Part shown: positions 51,882 through 63,250 of the stretch, piece after piece
Numbering within the stretch: position 1 is the first letter of the stretch
Layout of the letters: the number at the start of each line of letters is the position of its first letter
Origin: Oryzias latipes
Lineage: Eukaryota; Chordata; Actinopteri; Beloniformes; Adrianichthyidae
Direction: 5' to 3'
Assembly: GCF_002234675.1 (NCBI RefSeq)
Contig: NC_019867.2
Location: 2,374,001-2,438,000, forward strand
Length of the DNA stretch: 64,000 nucleotides
Program-made: the position numbers and the translations under genes
Notes under the pieces: model-generated
What the model was told of the DNA's origin: nothing
Seen by the model: the letters and a program-made list of their open reading frames with translations, nothing else
Databases searched by the model: none

Positions 51882-51970
51882 CAGTGGTTCTCAAACCTTT
51901 TCTCTTGTCCCCCCCTTTAGAAGAGGAAAAATGTTCATTTTTGCCAGACAGCCAACATCATTTAATGTTT
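51882..51970. mobile_element. hAT-type terminal fragment
   Basis: 'cagtggttctcaaacctttt' is the typical end of hAT (Charlie-like) elements. It directly follows the MITE ending at 51879. A matching second end was not found, so this is one end only. Confidence 0.45.
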
Positions 51971-53494
51971 GCAAATTTTCAAAAAAGTATAACTTACTGG
52001 GTTTAGAATTAAAAATTGTTTTAACTTGCGTGTTTGATGTGTGAAGTGTTACATGCACTTGCTCCTCCTTCTTTGTCTGACGAAGGGATAACACCATCCA
52101 TTAGTCTTATTTTGATCAATTATTTTACTATAGTTGATTCTAAAAATGTTAAATAACTCAGAAAGTCTTTAAAACGGGAGTTATATGTTGTTATTTTTTT
52201 AATATCTAAAGAAAGAAAATTAACTCAAAATTAATTTAGAAAAATAGCTGAACACAAGACACGAATGAAATTAAAGCAAAATGGATATCGAGAAGTTTCC
52301 ATACTCACAAGTCCAAAGCAGAACCATGCGATTCATCCTTTAGCTCAGTTGTTGTGCGAGTCAAATGCAGCACTTCAAACCAAGCTCTTGCTTTGTGCGC
52401 CTGCACCCCACCCAAACCGTCCGCTGGAGAAGCCCCTCTTCTAAAGATGATGTTCCGTTTTGGCTGGTTTCACCCAAACAACACAAGCGCAGAAGGAGCC
52501 ACCTTGCTCCCCTGCTCTCTATTCTTAGCTATTTCCGTTAATAATACTCAGGGTATTGTCTGTGGGGGCCTTGAAAAACACCTCCCTCGACCTTCAGGAG
52601 GAGATCCTGTTTACCATACAGATGCTTCTGTCTCCAACCAGTGTCTCTCTGGAATAGTCTGTCGGCAACTTTTGACGACACACTACACACAATAAGGAAT
52701 TCGGGTTTGGCATTTAGTACAGCTGGCACTTTGTTGGGAAACTGTAAAGTAAATGTGCTGCTCCACCACCAAACAGGAAGGTGATGAACAGTCTTCAGAC
52801 ACACCTACCAACATTTGTAGCGTTGATTTTTTTGGGATGATGATGTAGCGGCGCCAGGACCAGCAAGCATGGGTGTTATCTCCGCCTCAGCTCCTGATGA
52901 AGGCCCCAGCTGACCTTCCACTGTCTGTGCATCCAGTGCACTTCATGAAGGATGCCTGTTATCATGCTTGAGCAGCACAGCAGGAGACCTGAAATGGCAC
53001 GAGGATGACATTGATCCTCCTGTGTTTTTTCCACTCAATATCATAAAAACATGCGGTGGGAAAGTTGACGTGATGAATTATTCACTTAAATGCAAACACT
53101 TAGGATGACAGGCTGTAAAACTACCTGATTTATATCGTTTTAATGAGTTTCTCATATTATTTTGGTGCACATGTAGCACGTCAAAAGAAAAACGAGCGAC
53201 TTTTAAACTAAAAAGTTTAAAAAACACACACACAGATACGTGCCTTAAGGTATCTGGAATTAGCAGAAAAACACCCGCGCCTTTTTCTAAACACAACGCA
53301 AGTAAAAGTAGTTAAAATAATGTAAAAAGATTTTAGCAAAATAAGCTATCCTCTCACCAGAGATAATAAAGCTAACTCAGCTATATATATATCACCGGCT
53401 GTTTTCCTTCATTGGAAGTTTACACCCTAAACTAAATGTTACATTTCGTCCGACGCTGCGTTTTTCTGAGGCGTGAGAATTTGTAAGATATCCA

Positions 53495-53800
53495 ACTTAC
53501 TACATACGACGAGCCGGAAAACCTCCAATAATTCTTTGGATCCTAATATTTCTGAAAAAAATTTGGTTAGCTTTAGCTAGCTGCTTAGCTAGCGAGCTAA
53601 TGTTTTTGAAGTTGCTTCGACACAAAGCCGCGGACAGTTGCGACCTCCGGCCGATAGGAGGCGCTGTGACGTAAGCAACCGTAGAAGAAGAAAACAACTT
53701 CCTCTGCTGTGTGGGATGGAGACGACCGTGTTTTGACCTGAACAATTGTAAATATCCACTGATTTTACCTAAAGAAATCAAAAAGATTATATAGCCAGGC
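53495..53800. promoter_or_regulatory. Probable bidirectional promoter of lrrc8a and hscb
   Basis: hscb starts at 53801 on plus. On minus, a consensus donor 'gtaagttgg' (53492-53500) would end a noncoding first exon of lrrc8a. Between them lie a CRE/ATF-like 'tgacgtaa' near 53667, an ETS-like 'acttcctct' near 53696, and GC-richer sequence without TATA. This is the usual make-up of a divergent housekeeping promoter. Start sites are inferred, not seen. Confidence 0.5.
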
Positions 53801-56800
53801 ATGTTTCTAAGGGTTGGACGATCGTCCGGGGCCGTACTGCGTTCTCGGTGCTTATTAACGGGTGGATTGTTGGTTCCCAAAGCAGCATGGACCAGAAATG
53901 TGACAGCTCTGGCAGTGGGAAGAAGAAGAAGAGGAGAACTTTTTTATTACCCCAATGAAGTCCGTTTTAGGAATTGCAGCACGAGTCAAGCTAAAACGAA
54001 CTGCTGGAACTGTAAACAGCTTCTCGACAATGTCCCTGCATTCTTTTGCAACTCTTGCAAAACAATTCAACCCCCAGCAGAAGGAGAGTCCTATTTTAAG
54101 ATCATGGACTGGTGAGTCTCTTGGTCTAATGAGGGGTCTGCAACCTTTGATGCCAAAAGAGCCATTTGGTCCACTTCCTCACTGACCAAAACCCCTCTTT
54201 ATTCCTCAGACAAAACACACTTTAGTTATTGTGTTATATGGTTGATGCTATAAAGCATCCAGCCCATTGTTTTCCTGTTTCTCCTTCTTTATTATTGTAT
54301 CTTCTGCCATTATTTGCCGCTTAACTTCTACAATTTTTCCGCTGTTTTACCCATTCAACTGTTAAAATGTTCAGCGTTGTCAGCCTTTTCCAGTTGTGAC
54401 TTTTGATCCTTCAAATCCTTGGTATTTTCAAGATATTCCAGGATTTTTTCCTCCATTGAAATACATGGAGAATCGCTTGTTCCAGACCCGGTGCTTGCAT
54501 TTTTCACAAAAATATATTTTTTGTTATTGTGCTGTTGTCACATTATTCAAGGTCAACTTTAATCATTTTTTAAAATTTTATTAATTTATTTTTTTGTCAA
54601 TTATTATCCTTTAAGTTTCATTTTCATACAGTAATACAGCATTCAACCCGGAATTTTCTTCTCTGGAAATGCAGCTCCTGCTAGTTCTTTATAAAATGTA
54701 GTTTTAAACATTTACAATAATTCAATTATTGCAGTGTTTTAGTTTTTAATAGAACAAATACGATTTTATTTAATTAGATGACAGAGCATATAAGCTACTT
54801 TCAAAAAATAAAACACATAAATAAGTTTCTTCTGCTACTTGGATCATGATTATGACTTTGGTGCACAGTCCCCCTTTTTCTCCTTTAACCATTTATTCTA
54901 CACAAGACAACATTAGTGTAGAATCCAACAGGTTTTTCTTTTTTACTTATATAAGGTCAGTATAGGAATGTACACATAAGTGAGAATACGTAAATGAAAA
55001 ATAACGTTAACATCTTTCCTTAAAGCCAAAAGAGCCACAATAGAGGAATAAAAGAGCCACATGTGGCTGCAGAGCGTCAGGTTGCCGACCCCTCAAACGT
55101 TCTCAAACTGCTCCAGTCTGGTTGCGTCTCACCCTTTGTTGCCTCCTTGCAGTGACTACACTTTCACGGTGGACACACAGAAATTGCAGAGAAGATACCT
55201 GCAGCTCCAGCGGTTCCTCCACCCAGACAACTTCAGCCAGAGATCTGCGGTAGGCAGCAGATCAGCTGTTGGTTGTTGGTCTCTGCGTCCGAGCAGCCTC
55301 TCTCGTTGGTTTGGACACACCCTGTGTTGCAGGGAGTCTGTTCAATTGGCACAAGTTACTCTGGACAAACGACAAAAACAACTTTGTTTCTTAAATAAAA
55401 GTGTTAGTGCAGCTTATGGCATATGGCCGCTAGTCAGGATCTTTTCATTATTTTTAACATGTTCCTGTGGCATTTTCTCGATGATGAAGGACACAAATAA
55501 CCCTAACCTGCTCCATTCCGATGCATCCTCCAACAGATCCATGAACGGCTTTGTTTTCCTGGTCTGAGCTGGAATCTGGATCAGAACTGTTCGGCCGGAT
55601 AGCTTTGATATTGTCGCCATTTCTGTTGCTCTGGCAATGTTGGGTTGGAGGTGTGAGGGGCTGTAAGCTAGCAGGAGGGCGCGTAAACAGATGGATGATG
55701 GGAAGCCGGGTAGGGGTTGCTTAGCACCAACAGTCCCGCCCACAACTCACCAAACAAACCCCTTGTCGCTCTGCAGAAACTATGTCCTTGAAAACGAGAG
55801 CTTTTTTGTAAATTTTTGGTTAAAAACGGCATCATCACAATTATAAGACGACCCGTTTGAAAATAGATCATCAGATCTCTTTAAACAACATTAGTTTGGG
55901 GTTTTAAAAGGGGTTTTCTTACAACTCTCCAACAGCCGTCATGAATATCATGTGTACTCGTTTAAATTTGGTCTAAATAATTTGCAAACGATGTGTTTAC
56001 TGATGAGAAAGTGTTGATGTGGACATTTTTAAATCGTACACAATGTCTGCTGGAATCAGTCAGTAAGTAAAGAAACTTGACTGGTTCAGGACTCGACAAC
56101 AGGTCAATGAAGTGGACTTGTGGAAACACGGCAGAATTCTTTTAAAGGTGTCAGAAAAACAGAAGTAATTTATCTATTTAAAGAAAGTGAGGAACAAGTG
56201 CTGTGCTGTTGGACAAAGGATTTATTTTCTTCAGACTACATAAGTAATGGTTTGTTTTTGTAAAGTGATTTTTTTTCAGACAGCTGCAGTGTGATGCAGT
56301 GGTTAGCATTCAGAGCGAGGACTCGGGTCTTTTGTGGGCGGAGTTTGCATGTTCTTCTTGTTCTTGTGTGAGTTTCTTCCGCTTTCCTCCTGCAGTCCAA
56401 AAACATGCGTGATAGGTTTATTGGCGATTTCAAATTCTCCCTCGGAGTGATTGTGTTTGTTTGGGATAGGCTCCAGCATCCTTATGGCACTAAAAGGTTT
56501 GGAAAATGTGGAGTTTGTCCTCACAGAGAAATGTAAAATTGATTGTGTTAACAAAACCTTTGCAGGACTTACATTAAATTCTTAATGTCCCAAAGATTAT
56601 CGTCAGATAATCTTTGGGACATTTTTTGTCACAGTTCTTGGTGTTTGATGGTGCCTTGTGTCAATTATTGTCTGATTGCTTTCAGCAATCAGAGTATGTT
56701 GTTGTAATTCTCTATTATATTTCATTAATATTATCAACATATTTTATTCCATCAATTCTTTTGATCTCTTCTTCTCCTGCAATTGTAAAGATACTTAAAC

Positions 56801-59800
56801 TATTTCAGTTGGAGCTGGTAAAGCTCCAATGGGAGCAGAGTGCTATTACTTTTGGTACAAATCGGTTGTAAGGTTTATGATATATTTATATTTTAATGGA
56901 ATTTTGCTCAAATAGAAAATGAATAGGGCCAACATTTCAAGTGTAATATCTCGAAAAGCGCAGAGACTATAGGAATGTAACTTAGTGAGCAATAAGGAGA
57001 AAGTGCGCTTTAATAAAGCCAGCTCGATTGCGCCTCCATGTGGTCCGTTGTGGTACAAAACGCGTTTATGCTTAAATTGCCAACATAGTAAGTAAAATTC
57101 AAAACATTCTTTTTGCTTCTTATTCCTTGGATAGAAATGTTTTTTGAAAATAGACCTAACTATATTTTTCGTAATTTACGATTTTTCGTATAAAAGACGT
57201 TTTTGGCTCCCTATTCAATATATTCTCAACAGTCTTTACAATTTTCTCTGCATAACCCATTTGGATCTCCCCGGATCCAATGGTATCAATCATTTTTGTG
57301 CAATTCTTTATTGTTTTTGTAGAAAGTGTAGTGCTAATGAGTGGGTGTTCTCTTATTTGAAATGCTCAAATCATTATCAGATACACCAAATTTGAAATAG
57401 GGCTTCCTCTTACAGTGATTAATCACAATCAGAAGAATGGGGAAAATATTCCTATAAATTATTCAATTCAATTCAATTTTATTTGTATAGCCCAAAATCA
57501 CAACAACAGACGTCTCGATGGGCTTCGAAGTAAAACATGAAATCAAAAGGATCATGAATACAAAGAGTTCAATAGAAAAATACTAAAATGAACTAACAAA
57601 CTGACTAAGCTATACTGGCATCCCTGCCCTTAGACCCCCCTTCGCGGTAAGGAAAAACTCCCAAAAAAACCGGATTCCGGAAAAAACGAAGAAACCTCAG
57701 GGGTGCCCACACGAAGGAGGGATCCTCCCCCAGGACGGACAGGCTATTTACCAGAACAACAAGAAATTATGCTATTGTGTTTACACCTATAGTTCAACAA
57801 CTACTTCCCCTAAACAAAAAATAATTGACAAGTATGTTGGATGAGAGGTCTAGTAAAATATACTAGAAAACTAGCTTTTAAGCGCCACCTGGTGGTGACT
57901 ATCAGAGGATTTTCTAGCTATGGATAATCCATTGTATCTCTTAAACAGATGCTGATAACAACAGACAACTACTGATAGTTTGCAAAGCTCATTGGGTAGA
58001 TCTTTGGTTTAAGGCCATTTAGTGCCATTAGCTATTATGGCTTATTGTATACATTTTGTTTTTAGGAAATGAACAACAGTCAAATTTGAAGACTTTTATC
58101 TAAAAAAATAAAAACAATACCCAAGGGTACCAAACTTAATGAGCAATTACTCCAGACCAATCTATCCATGCCTTGTCAATTCTGGCTCTGTTGCGCCACC
58201 TGGTGGTTTGGGCCTTAATCTCCCAGAGCAATAGGGATAGGAATGAGCTTTTATTCCCCTGTGATTCATTGGATAGTAGAAAAAATGTGCAGACATGGAT
58301 CTGCCATCTCTACCTAACTAGATTTTTTGCAAAATACATCTTTAAGTTCCCATGCCATATACTTTTACAGACCTTTGCATATTTCTACACATACCCTATT
58401 TGGACTACCGTAAAGCCAATGGTACCACCCATTTGGCATAATTTCTTACCGTTTCTGTAGAACACGTCATGCAAATTAGACAAGAGTGGATTTCAAATTT
58501 GAGAAACTTCTTTCTCAATTTCAGATAAGTTAGCGCAACAACGTCCATAACACTACTCTCCTATAGGCAGGGCTACAATCTATTCCAATACGTTTCCCCT
58601 CATATTTCCAAAATGATAGGCCTACTATAGTGACACTTGACGTGCAGGTTGGACGGAAGGTCTTTAATAGCAACAGCTTATAAAGTGTTAAAAACAGCAC
58701 TGCCGTCTGCAATCGGACACATTTTTTTCAAGGAATTGCAAATCTAGTTGAAGTTTGGTTCGACCTCGGTTGAAGCTTTCAGGCTTTTTTAGCTTAAAAA
58801 CAGGAAATGCTGGTGTCCCAAAGTGGTGCTGCTATTTTTGAAATGCAAATACAAATGGGTGTCAGAGTGTGGCGTGTGCATCGCCTCCACGCCATCCATC
58901 ACATGCAGGCCGGGCTCGTGAACGCCATGCCGTCGGGTTTGAGTGAGCGGTTCGGTCCACACCTTAATGAGAAGGCAGCGGTGATGACGTCAGCTGTCAG
59001 TGTTGTCACAAAAAGGTGCCTGTTCAACTATTTTCGGGAGGGACACACGACAGCAAACAGTTTGATAGTTATGCTGTGTGAGAAAGCCCTACTGGTCAAG
59101 GCGGAAGAGCAGCATAAAACGCAGAATGTTTTTTTCTTATTTTATTTTTTTAGGAGATTTTAGGCCAGTATAGCTCATCTTATTGATTATGACAGTAGAA
59201 CGTTTTGTTTTAAAAACTTGAGTTTGTGTTGGATCGACCTTAAACTTCAACACTTTCAAAGAAAACTCCCAGTGTTTGAAAAAAGCCTTTTTTTCTTCTT
59301 TCATTTAAATGTAAAGTTAATGTTATGAAAGCTAATTCTTTCTTCTTTAGATAATAATTACCACAGGAGAAACGCTGCTGATCCAGGTTGTTTGTGTTGT
59401 TTGAATAATCAACATTTTATTAGACTAATCACTCTTTGCCAGAACATAATTCAATTTTAGAAAGTATTTCCACCCAGATCAAATGTGTTACATAGCAGTA
59501 AACTTTTTTTTTGGAGATTTAAATGTAAGTATGGTGGTTGCAACGCGATCTGTTAGCGTTGGAACATGATGACTAAGGAACAGTCTACTAGAATTGCACA
59601 GATAAATTAAACAAATTAAATTAGAACCCGACTTGATCATCACAACTGGAATTCTAAAAGGTAGGAGTTTCTTAGTCATCTTCTGATCTCTTTTTCAAAG
59701 CGTTCCCAGTGGTCTTTAAATTAGGATTGTGTTGTTTTTAGCCAAAATCAAACAACATGTCGTTTTCCAAGACAGTTTCTGCAGGAGTTTATAAAAAAAA

Positions 59801-62762
59801 TTCCCCTTTAAGGTTGTGGGCGGGACTGTTGGCGCAGAGCTTCCCCTTCCTGTTGCTGAGAGCTCTCTGTTTACACTTTCCCCTGCTAGCTTACAGCTCC
59901 AACTTAACAGTGCAACAGAAACAGCAGGCAATATATATCTTTATAAATTTCTTTTTTACGCCACAAATACGATCTTTTTCAAATGGTATTTTTTCATCTA
60001 CTCCTTTTTCACAACAATTTAAATCACAAAGTACTCAGAAATGTAATTTTAAGCCTAATTTCTTTTAATATATGTCTTCCAGCTTTAGGAAAATGCCACA
60101 AGAACAAAAGTTAAAAACACCCCAAACATCATCAAAGTGGGTCCATAAAAGCCAAAGGGTTACAGATTTAAAAAGAAGTATCACTTTTTAGGTCTCTGTC
60201 AGCGTTTCTTAATCATTTAAAAACTTGTAAAAATATTTGTTTATAAATCGAGTAACTTAATTAACAATAACTTATTTTATGAATATAAAAAGCAAATGCA
60301 TATTGTTTTTAGCACAATTACCATCATCACAGTAACAGAGAATTATTAGATCATTTTCTGGCTCGATTTTCAGGCTGATCAGCTATTTACCCTTTTAAAA
60401 ATGTTTTGTAAATATTTCTTCTTTTTTTTTTACTAATTCATTACTCAGATTCCAAAGCTTTGCTGATGATAGTTTTTGTCAATTAGGTGTGTTGTGTGGA
60501 AGTCGTCTTTAATTGTTCCTCAATTAAACAATCCTCAATTGTTGCAGCCACAAATTCAGGAAAATAACCCAAAATATGCAGGCTGTACATAACAGAACCG
60601 CTCACTTCTTTCCCATAATAAACGATATACGAGCATTAAAAGGATGATGCCCTGCAGGAACATGCTTACATTTCTGTTGCTTGATAGACATAGTTTGCAA
60701 CTTTTATTTTCTTAATCTCCACCTCACCTTAAGCCTGCCGTCACGTCGTTCTTAGATCAGCATTTATAAATAACTGGAGGTGTCTTCCACTGGAATGACA
60801 TGAAAGTGGGATCTGAGAGAGCGAAGCCGCCCCCGTCAGATACAACAAACGCAGCGCAGCAGTGTTTGTGTGTTCTGTGGGCCATTTCACAGCATTTTCT
60901 TTGGTTTTGCATGACAGTTTAGTGGAGTAAGCACTCTAAGCTCCAGGTGCAGGGGAAATGTGTAGCTTTGCATGTAATTTATTTTGTCCACGCAGGTAGA
61001 AACGCTGATGTGTTCACGCTGCAACATGACAGCTAAAGGTGGATTCAGCAGAGAGTACGGAGCCCACACTTCTCATTTAAGACCTGTCCAATGTTATTCT
61101 GTTACTGTTTTATTTATCCCCCTCCTCTGGATAGATATTCTTTATTAATCAGGCATCTTCCAGCCGCAGGAATCTTCATCACGACGCGGAAATCTCACGA
61201 GGTTACGAGGCAGCCACCTCCTGCCCTGGTTGTTATTGCAGGAATATCTTCGCGGGGCAAACCCAGGGGCCAGAGTGTGAAGCTATTGATTTTCACCCGA
61301 GCTGACAGACCTGATAGCTGCAAAATGTACTCGCATCTGCCAACCGTTGCCGAGATATTTCACAACTCGTCTGGTTTCCACACATCTGTCATGTCAGACT
61401 CGCACTCGCATCCCTTGAAGGGTCCCAAACTGCTCCTCTACAAAAGAGCTGCTGCGTGTCAGACACCTAATTGTCAGCATCACCGCGGGTTTGGTGCTCG
61501 GCAGCGGCACAGATTGGAGTGACAGGGTGCGAAACGCTTAAAAAGTGATTCCCTTTTGTCAAAGGTTGGTGTTTGAGAGGACGCGTTGTTTTCTATTGAA
61601 ATGCATGAACGTTTTCCAGAGGAAGGCCTCACAGGGAACGTCGTTCTCGTTAACCTTACCAGGTCTTTGTTAGCGTTTCACCCAACAGACCTGTCTTCTG
61701 CAGAAAGAACGGGAGTATTCGGAAAGCCAGTCGGCGCTGGTGAACAGAGCGTACAAGACTCTGCTTAAGCCGTTGAGTCGCGGCCTGTATATGGTGAGCT
61801 GAGAATCCCTTACTTACAGTGTAATAAATAGTTTATGGTCATCACTGCGGGCTCCGGCTGTCCTCCACCACCCGACAGGCCGTCCTGATGGAGTCTTATC
61901 GTGCGTTTCAGCTGGAGCTTGAGGGGATGCATCTGGAGGAAGGCACAGACTCGGGAGCAGATTCAGCATTTCTGATGCGGCTGATGGAGATCAATGAAGC
62001 CGTGGACGAGGCGCAGACTCCAGAAGAAGCTGAGGAGATCGGCCGGGACACGAGAGGTGAAACAACCGCGGGCCTTTTGTTATTTGTTACATTCCACGAA
62101 GGCATCAAAAAGCAGCATCAGCACATCATAAAATCCTAACCCTGTGCATCTTTGACAGCTTAAAAAAATGTCCACAGAATCTATAAAGAAAGCCAAAGAA
62201 AAGTCTTTGCTGACGTGCAGCAGCAGCAAAAGTAAAATTTGTGGGGGGAGAAATGATATAATTCAGAAAAGCTTCAGATCACACACTTCAAATCATCAGG
62301 GTCGTCCATCTTTGAGGTCTCAGTGCAACAGTCTTTGTTTCCTTGAAGCGACCATTAGCCCTGAAGATAAATCTGTTCCGTTTCAAAGGAATAATAACTA
62401 CAACAACGCGCCGTTTACGCCTTGTCCTGTTAACGTGAGTCAAACGGCAGCTTTTCTTTTCCTCCCCTGCAGGGAAACTTGCAGACTTGACAGGGCAGAT
62501 AGATGCTGCCCTTCACAAAGGTACTTTATCCACACATCTCTGTGAAACAATGTAAATTCTGCCCGCTCCTTTGTTTTGTTTATTCTGCAATCCATACTGA
62601 AGCGTACCTTCACCCAAGTGAGACATTGATTGAACTTTGTGTTGCGCCCTTTTTTCTTTTTCTCAAGGAGAGCTTCATGCTGCCAAAGCACTTCTTGTCC
62701 AAATGAAATACTACGCAAACATCGAAGAGAAGGTGAAGGGAAAACTCTCTGAATTCATGTAA
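53801..62762 (+). CDS. hscb: Iron-sulphur cluster co-chaperone HscB, mitochondrial (261 aa, 6 exons)
   Basis: HscB is a J-type co-chaperone that brings the ISCU scaffold to mitochondrial HSPA9 to hand on new Fe-S clusters. Exons: 53801-54111, 55153-55249, 61704-61793, 61912-62056, 62473-62520, 62668-62762 (TAA); they total 786 bp in consistent phase. The basic N-terminus suits mitochondrial import. The zinc-binding cysteines C68, C71, C83 and C86 ('NCWNC', 'FFCNSCK') are those of metazoan HscB. The J domain follows with 'LQRRYLQLQRFLHPDNFSQR' (HPD at 127-129) and 'KTLLKPLSRGLYM'. The C-terminal scaffold-binding helices include 'FLMRLMEINEAVDEAQ' and 'KYYANIEEKVKGKL'. Introns 1 and 2 carry many transposon remnants. 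Confidence 0.94.
54131..55094. mobile_element. hAT-type non-autonomous element filling hscb intron 1
   Basis: The left end 'gaggggtctgcaacctttga' with 'aaaagagcca' and the right end, reverse complement 'gaggggtcggcaacct' with 'ccacatgtggctctttt', are inverted repeats of the 'GGGGTCGGCAACC' hAT class. The element spans 964 of the 1041 intron bases, 19 bp after the donor and 58 bp before the acceptor. No transposase frame is present. Confidence 0.75.
55500..55890 (-). repeat. Interspersed repeat, family A copy 5
   Basis: Read on the minus strand it begins with a diverged 'tttcaaacgggtcgtcttat', then 'gtttctgcagag', 'gtgggcgggactgttggtgc', a 'ctgtttacgcgccctcctgc' block and 'gatccagattccagctcaga' with 'aaacaaagccgttcatgg'. 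It is the most complete minus-strand copy, in hscb intron 2. Confidence 0.75.
56280..56500 (+). mobile_element. tRNA-derived SINE (V-SINE/L2-tail type)
   Basis: The order 'gatgcagtggttagcattca', 'ggagtttgcatgttcttctt', 'tttcctcctgcagtccaaaa', 'acatgcgtgataggtttatt' and 'gggataggctccagcatcc' is that of widespread fish SINEs with a tRNA-like head, a conserved core and an L2-type tail. The B box is eroded, so the copy is old. Confidence 0.7.
56584..56623. repeat. Perfect 18-bp hairpin with GTCA loop
   Basis: 'aatgtcccaaagattatc' (56584-56601) and its exact reverse complement (56606-56623) are separated by 'gtca'. A T run follows. The stem is long for chance. No known element end was recognised. 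Confidence 0.85.
57195..57410 (+). repeat. Diverged duplicate, unit 1
   Basis: It aligns by eye with 58330-58540: 'acccatttggatct', 'ccaatggtatcaatcat', 'gtgcaattctttattg' and 'tttgtagaaagtgtagtgc' correspond in order to 'accctatttggact', 'ccaatggtaccacccat', 'ggcataatttcttaccg' and 'ttctgtagaacacgtcatgc'. Identity is roughly 60-65 per cent. Confidence 0.5.
57465..57745 (+). repeat. Teleost repeat with 'ggtaaggaaaaactccc' core
   Basis: It runs 'attcaattcaattttatttg', 'tctcgatgggcttcg', 'cttcgcggtaaggaaaaact', 'aagaaacctcaggggtgccc', 'gaaggagggatcctccccca'. This series recurs across fish genomes as part of a LINE-associated repeat (recalled). A short copy is at 4078-4152 in reverse. Confidence 0.65.
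57882..58206 (-). promoter_or_regulatory. Pair of perfect CTCF-core motifs
   Basis: 'gcgccacctggtgg' occurs at 57882-57895 and again at 58193-58206. Its reverse complement CCACCAGGTGGCGC fits the CTCF consensus CCASYAGRKGGCRS at every position. Both have the same orientation and lie 311 bp apart in hscb intron 2. Occupancy is not shown by sequence. Confidence 0.5.
58330..58540 (+). repeat. Diverged duplicate, unit 2
   Basis: Partner of 57195-57410 (see there), 1.1 kb downstream in the same orientation. The second CTCF-like motif lies just upstream of it. Confidence 0.5.
59686..60185 (+). repeat. Interspersed repeat, family A copy 3
   Basis: It begins 'gatctctttttcaaagcgtt' and keeps 'cccagtggtctttaaat', 'gacagtttctgcaggag', 'gtgggcgggactgttggcgc', 'ctgtttacactttcccctgc' and the 'aaaatgccacaagaac' tail, but lacks the 'gatccagattccag' block. 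In hscb intron 2. Confidence 0.72.
60480..61560. promoter_or_regulatory. hscb intron 2, distal part; candidate regulatory sequence
   Basis: From about 61100 to 61520 the sequence is complex and balanced in composition, with 'cacctaattgtcag', 'tattgattttc' and 'tgatagctgc' sites. It differs from the AT-rich sequence left of it and could be a conserved element. It contains an open frame with no recognisable protein. Weak call. Confidence 0.3.
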
Positions 62763-62852
62763 GGACTCTGGTTTTATTGGGGCTTCCTGCAATATTTATA
62801 GTTTGTACCGAATTGTCCAAATGATGTCATTTTATGGCTCTGATGCAGAACA

Positions 62853-62880
62853 AATAAATGCATGTTACAGAAGAAATAAA
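62853..62880 (+). promoter_or_regulatory. hscb: hscb polyadenylation signals
   Basis: AATAAA occurs at 62853-62858 and 62875-62880, about 90-115 bp after the TAA, giving a short 3' UTR. Confidence 0.65.
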
Positions 62881-62989
62881 TGTATTTTTCCCCCAAAATA
62901 ACTATAATTGTGTTGTGAAAGCTTTTCTATAACAGGCCCACAGATGCTGGGTGTTTGCAGTGTGCAGGTATGGGGTTAGCGCTCCCCTC

Positions 62990-63250
62990 AGTTCATCAGG
63001 TTACCTTTAGGTGGAGACATAGCACCTCGACTGTCTTCCTGCAGGAAAGCACTGCATGTTGCACAAACAGGATATGGACCGGATCAGAGGGAGGCCCTTA
63101 ATTGAGGCAGACACGGTGCTGAATTATTAATCGGAGCTTCATACGTAGCTTTAATGCTAAGATAATCAAGAGAACCCCACTGAATGAAGATTAATCAATG
63201 AGGCGAACATCTGTGATCTCTACCATGAACTCATAAATGGATGTACGGCC
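62990..63250. promoter_or_regulatory. Candidate conserved noncoding element downstream of hscb
   Basis: Homeodomain and PBX/HOX-type words are dense here: 'cccttaattgaggc', 'tgaattattaatcgg', 'gataatcaag', 'gattaatcaatgagg'. The sequence is not repetitive and has no open frame. No alignment is available, so this is a motif-based guess. Confidence 0.35.

Larger units (their letters stand above)
50883..53494 (-). other. lrrc8a: Probable 5' intron of lrrc8a with transposon remnants
   Basis: The region separates the lrrc8a coding exon from a good minus-strand donor ('gtaagttgg', 53492-53500). It holds a MITE (51304-51879), a hAT end (51882-51901) and a tRNA B-box-like 'ggggttcaaatcccagg' on the minus strand near 51022-51038. 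Bases 52300-53040 have mixed, non-repetitive sequence I cannot assign. Confidence 0.45.

Noticed and set aside
58807-59163. 118-aa plus-strand ORF in hscb intron 2
   Set aside because: No family or motif recognised, no splice or promoter context, and AT-rich flanks. It may be a transposon remnant, but nothing supports a gene.
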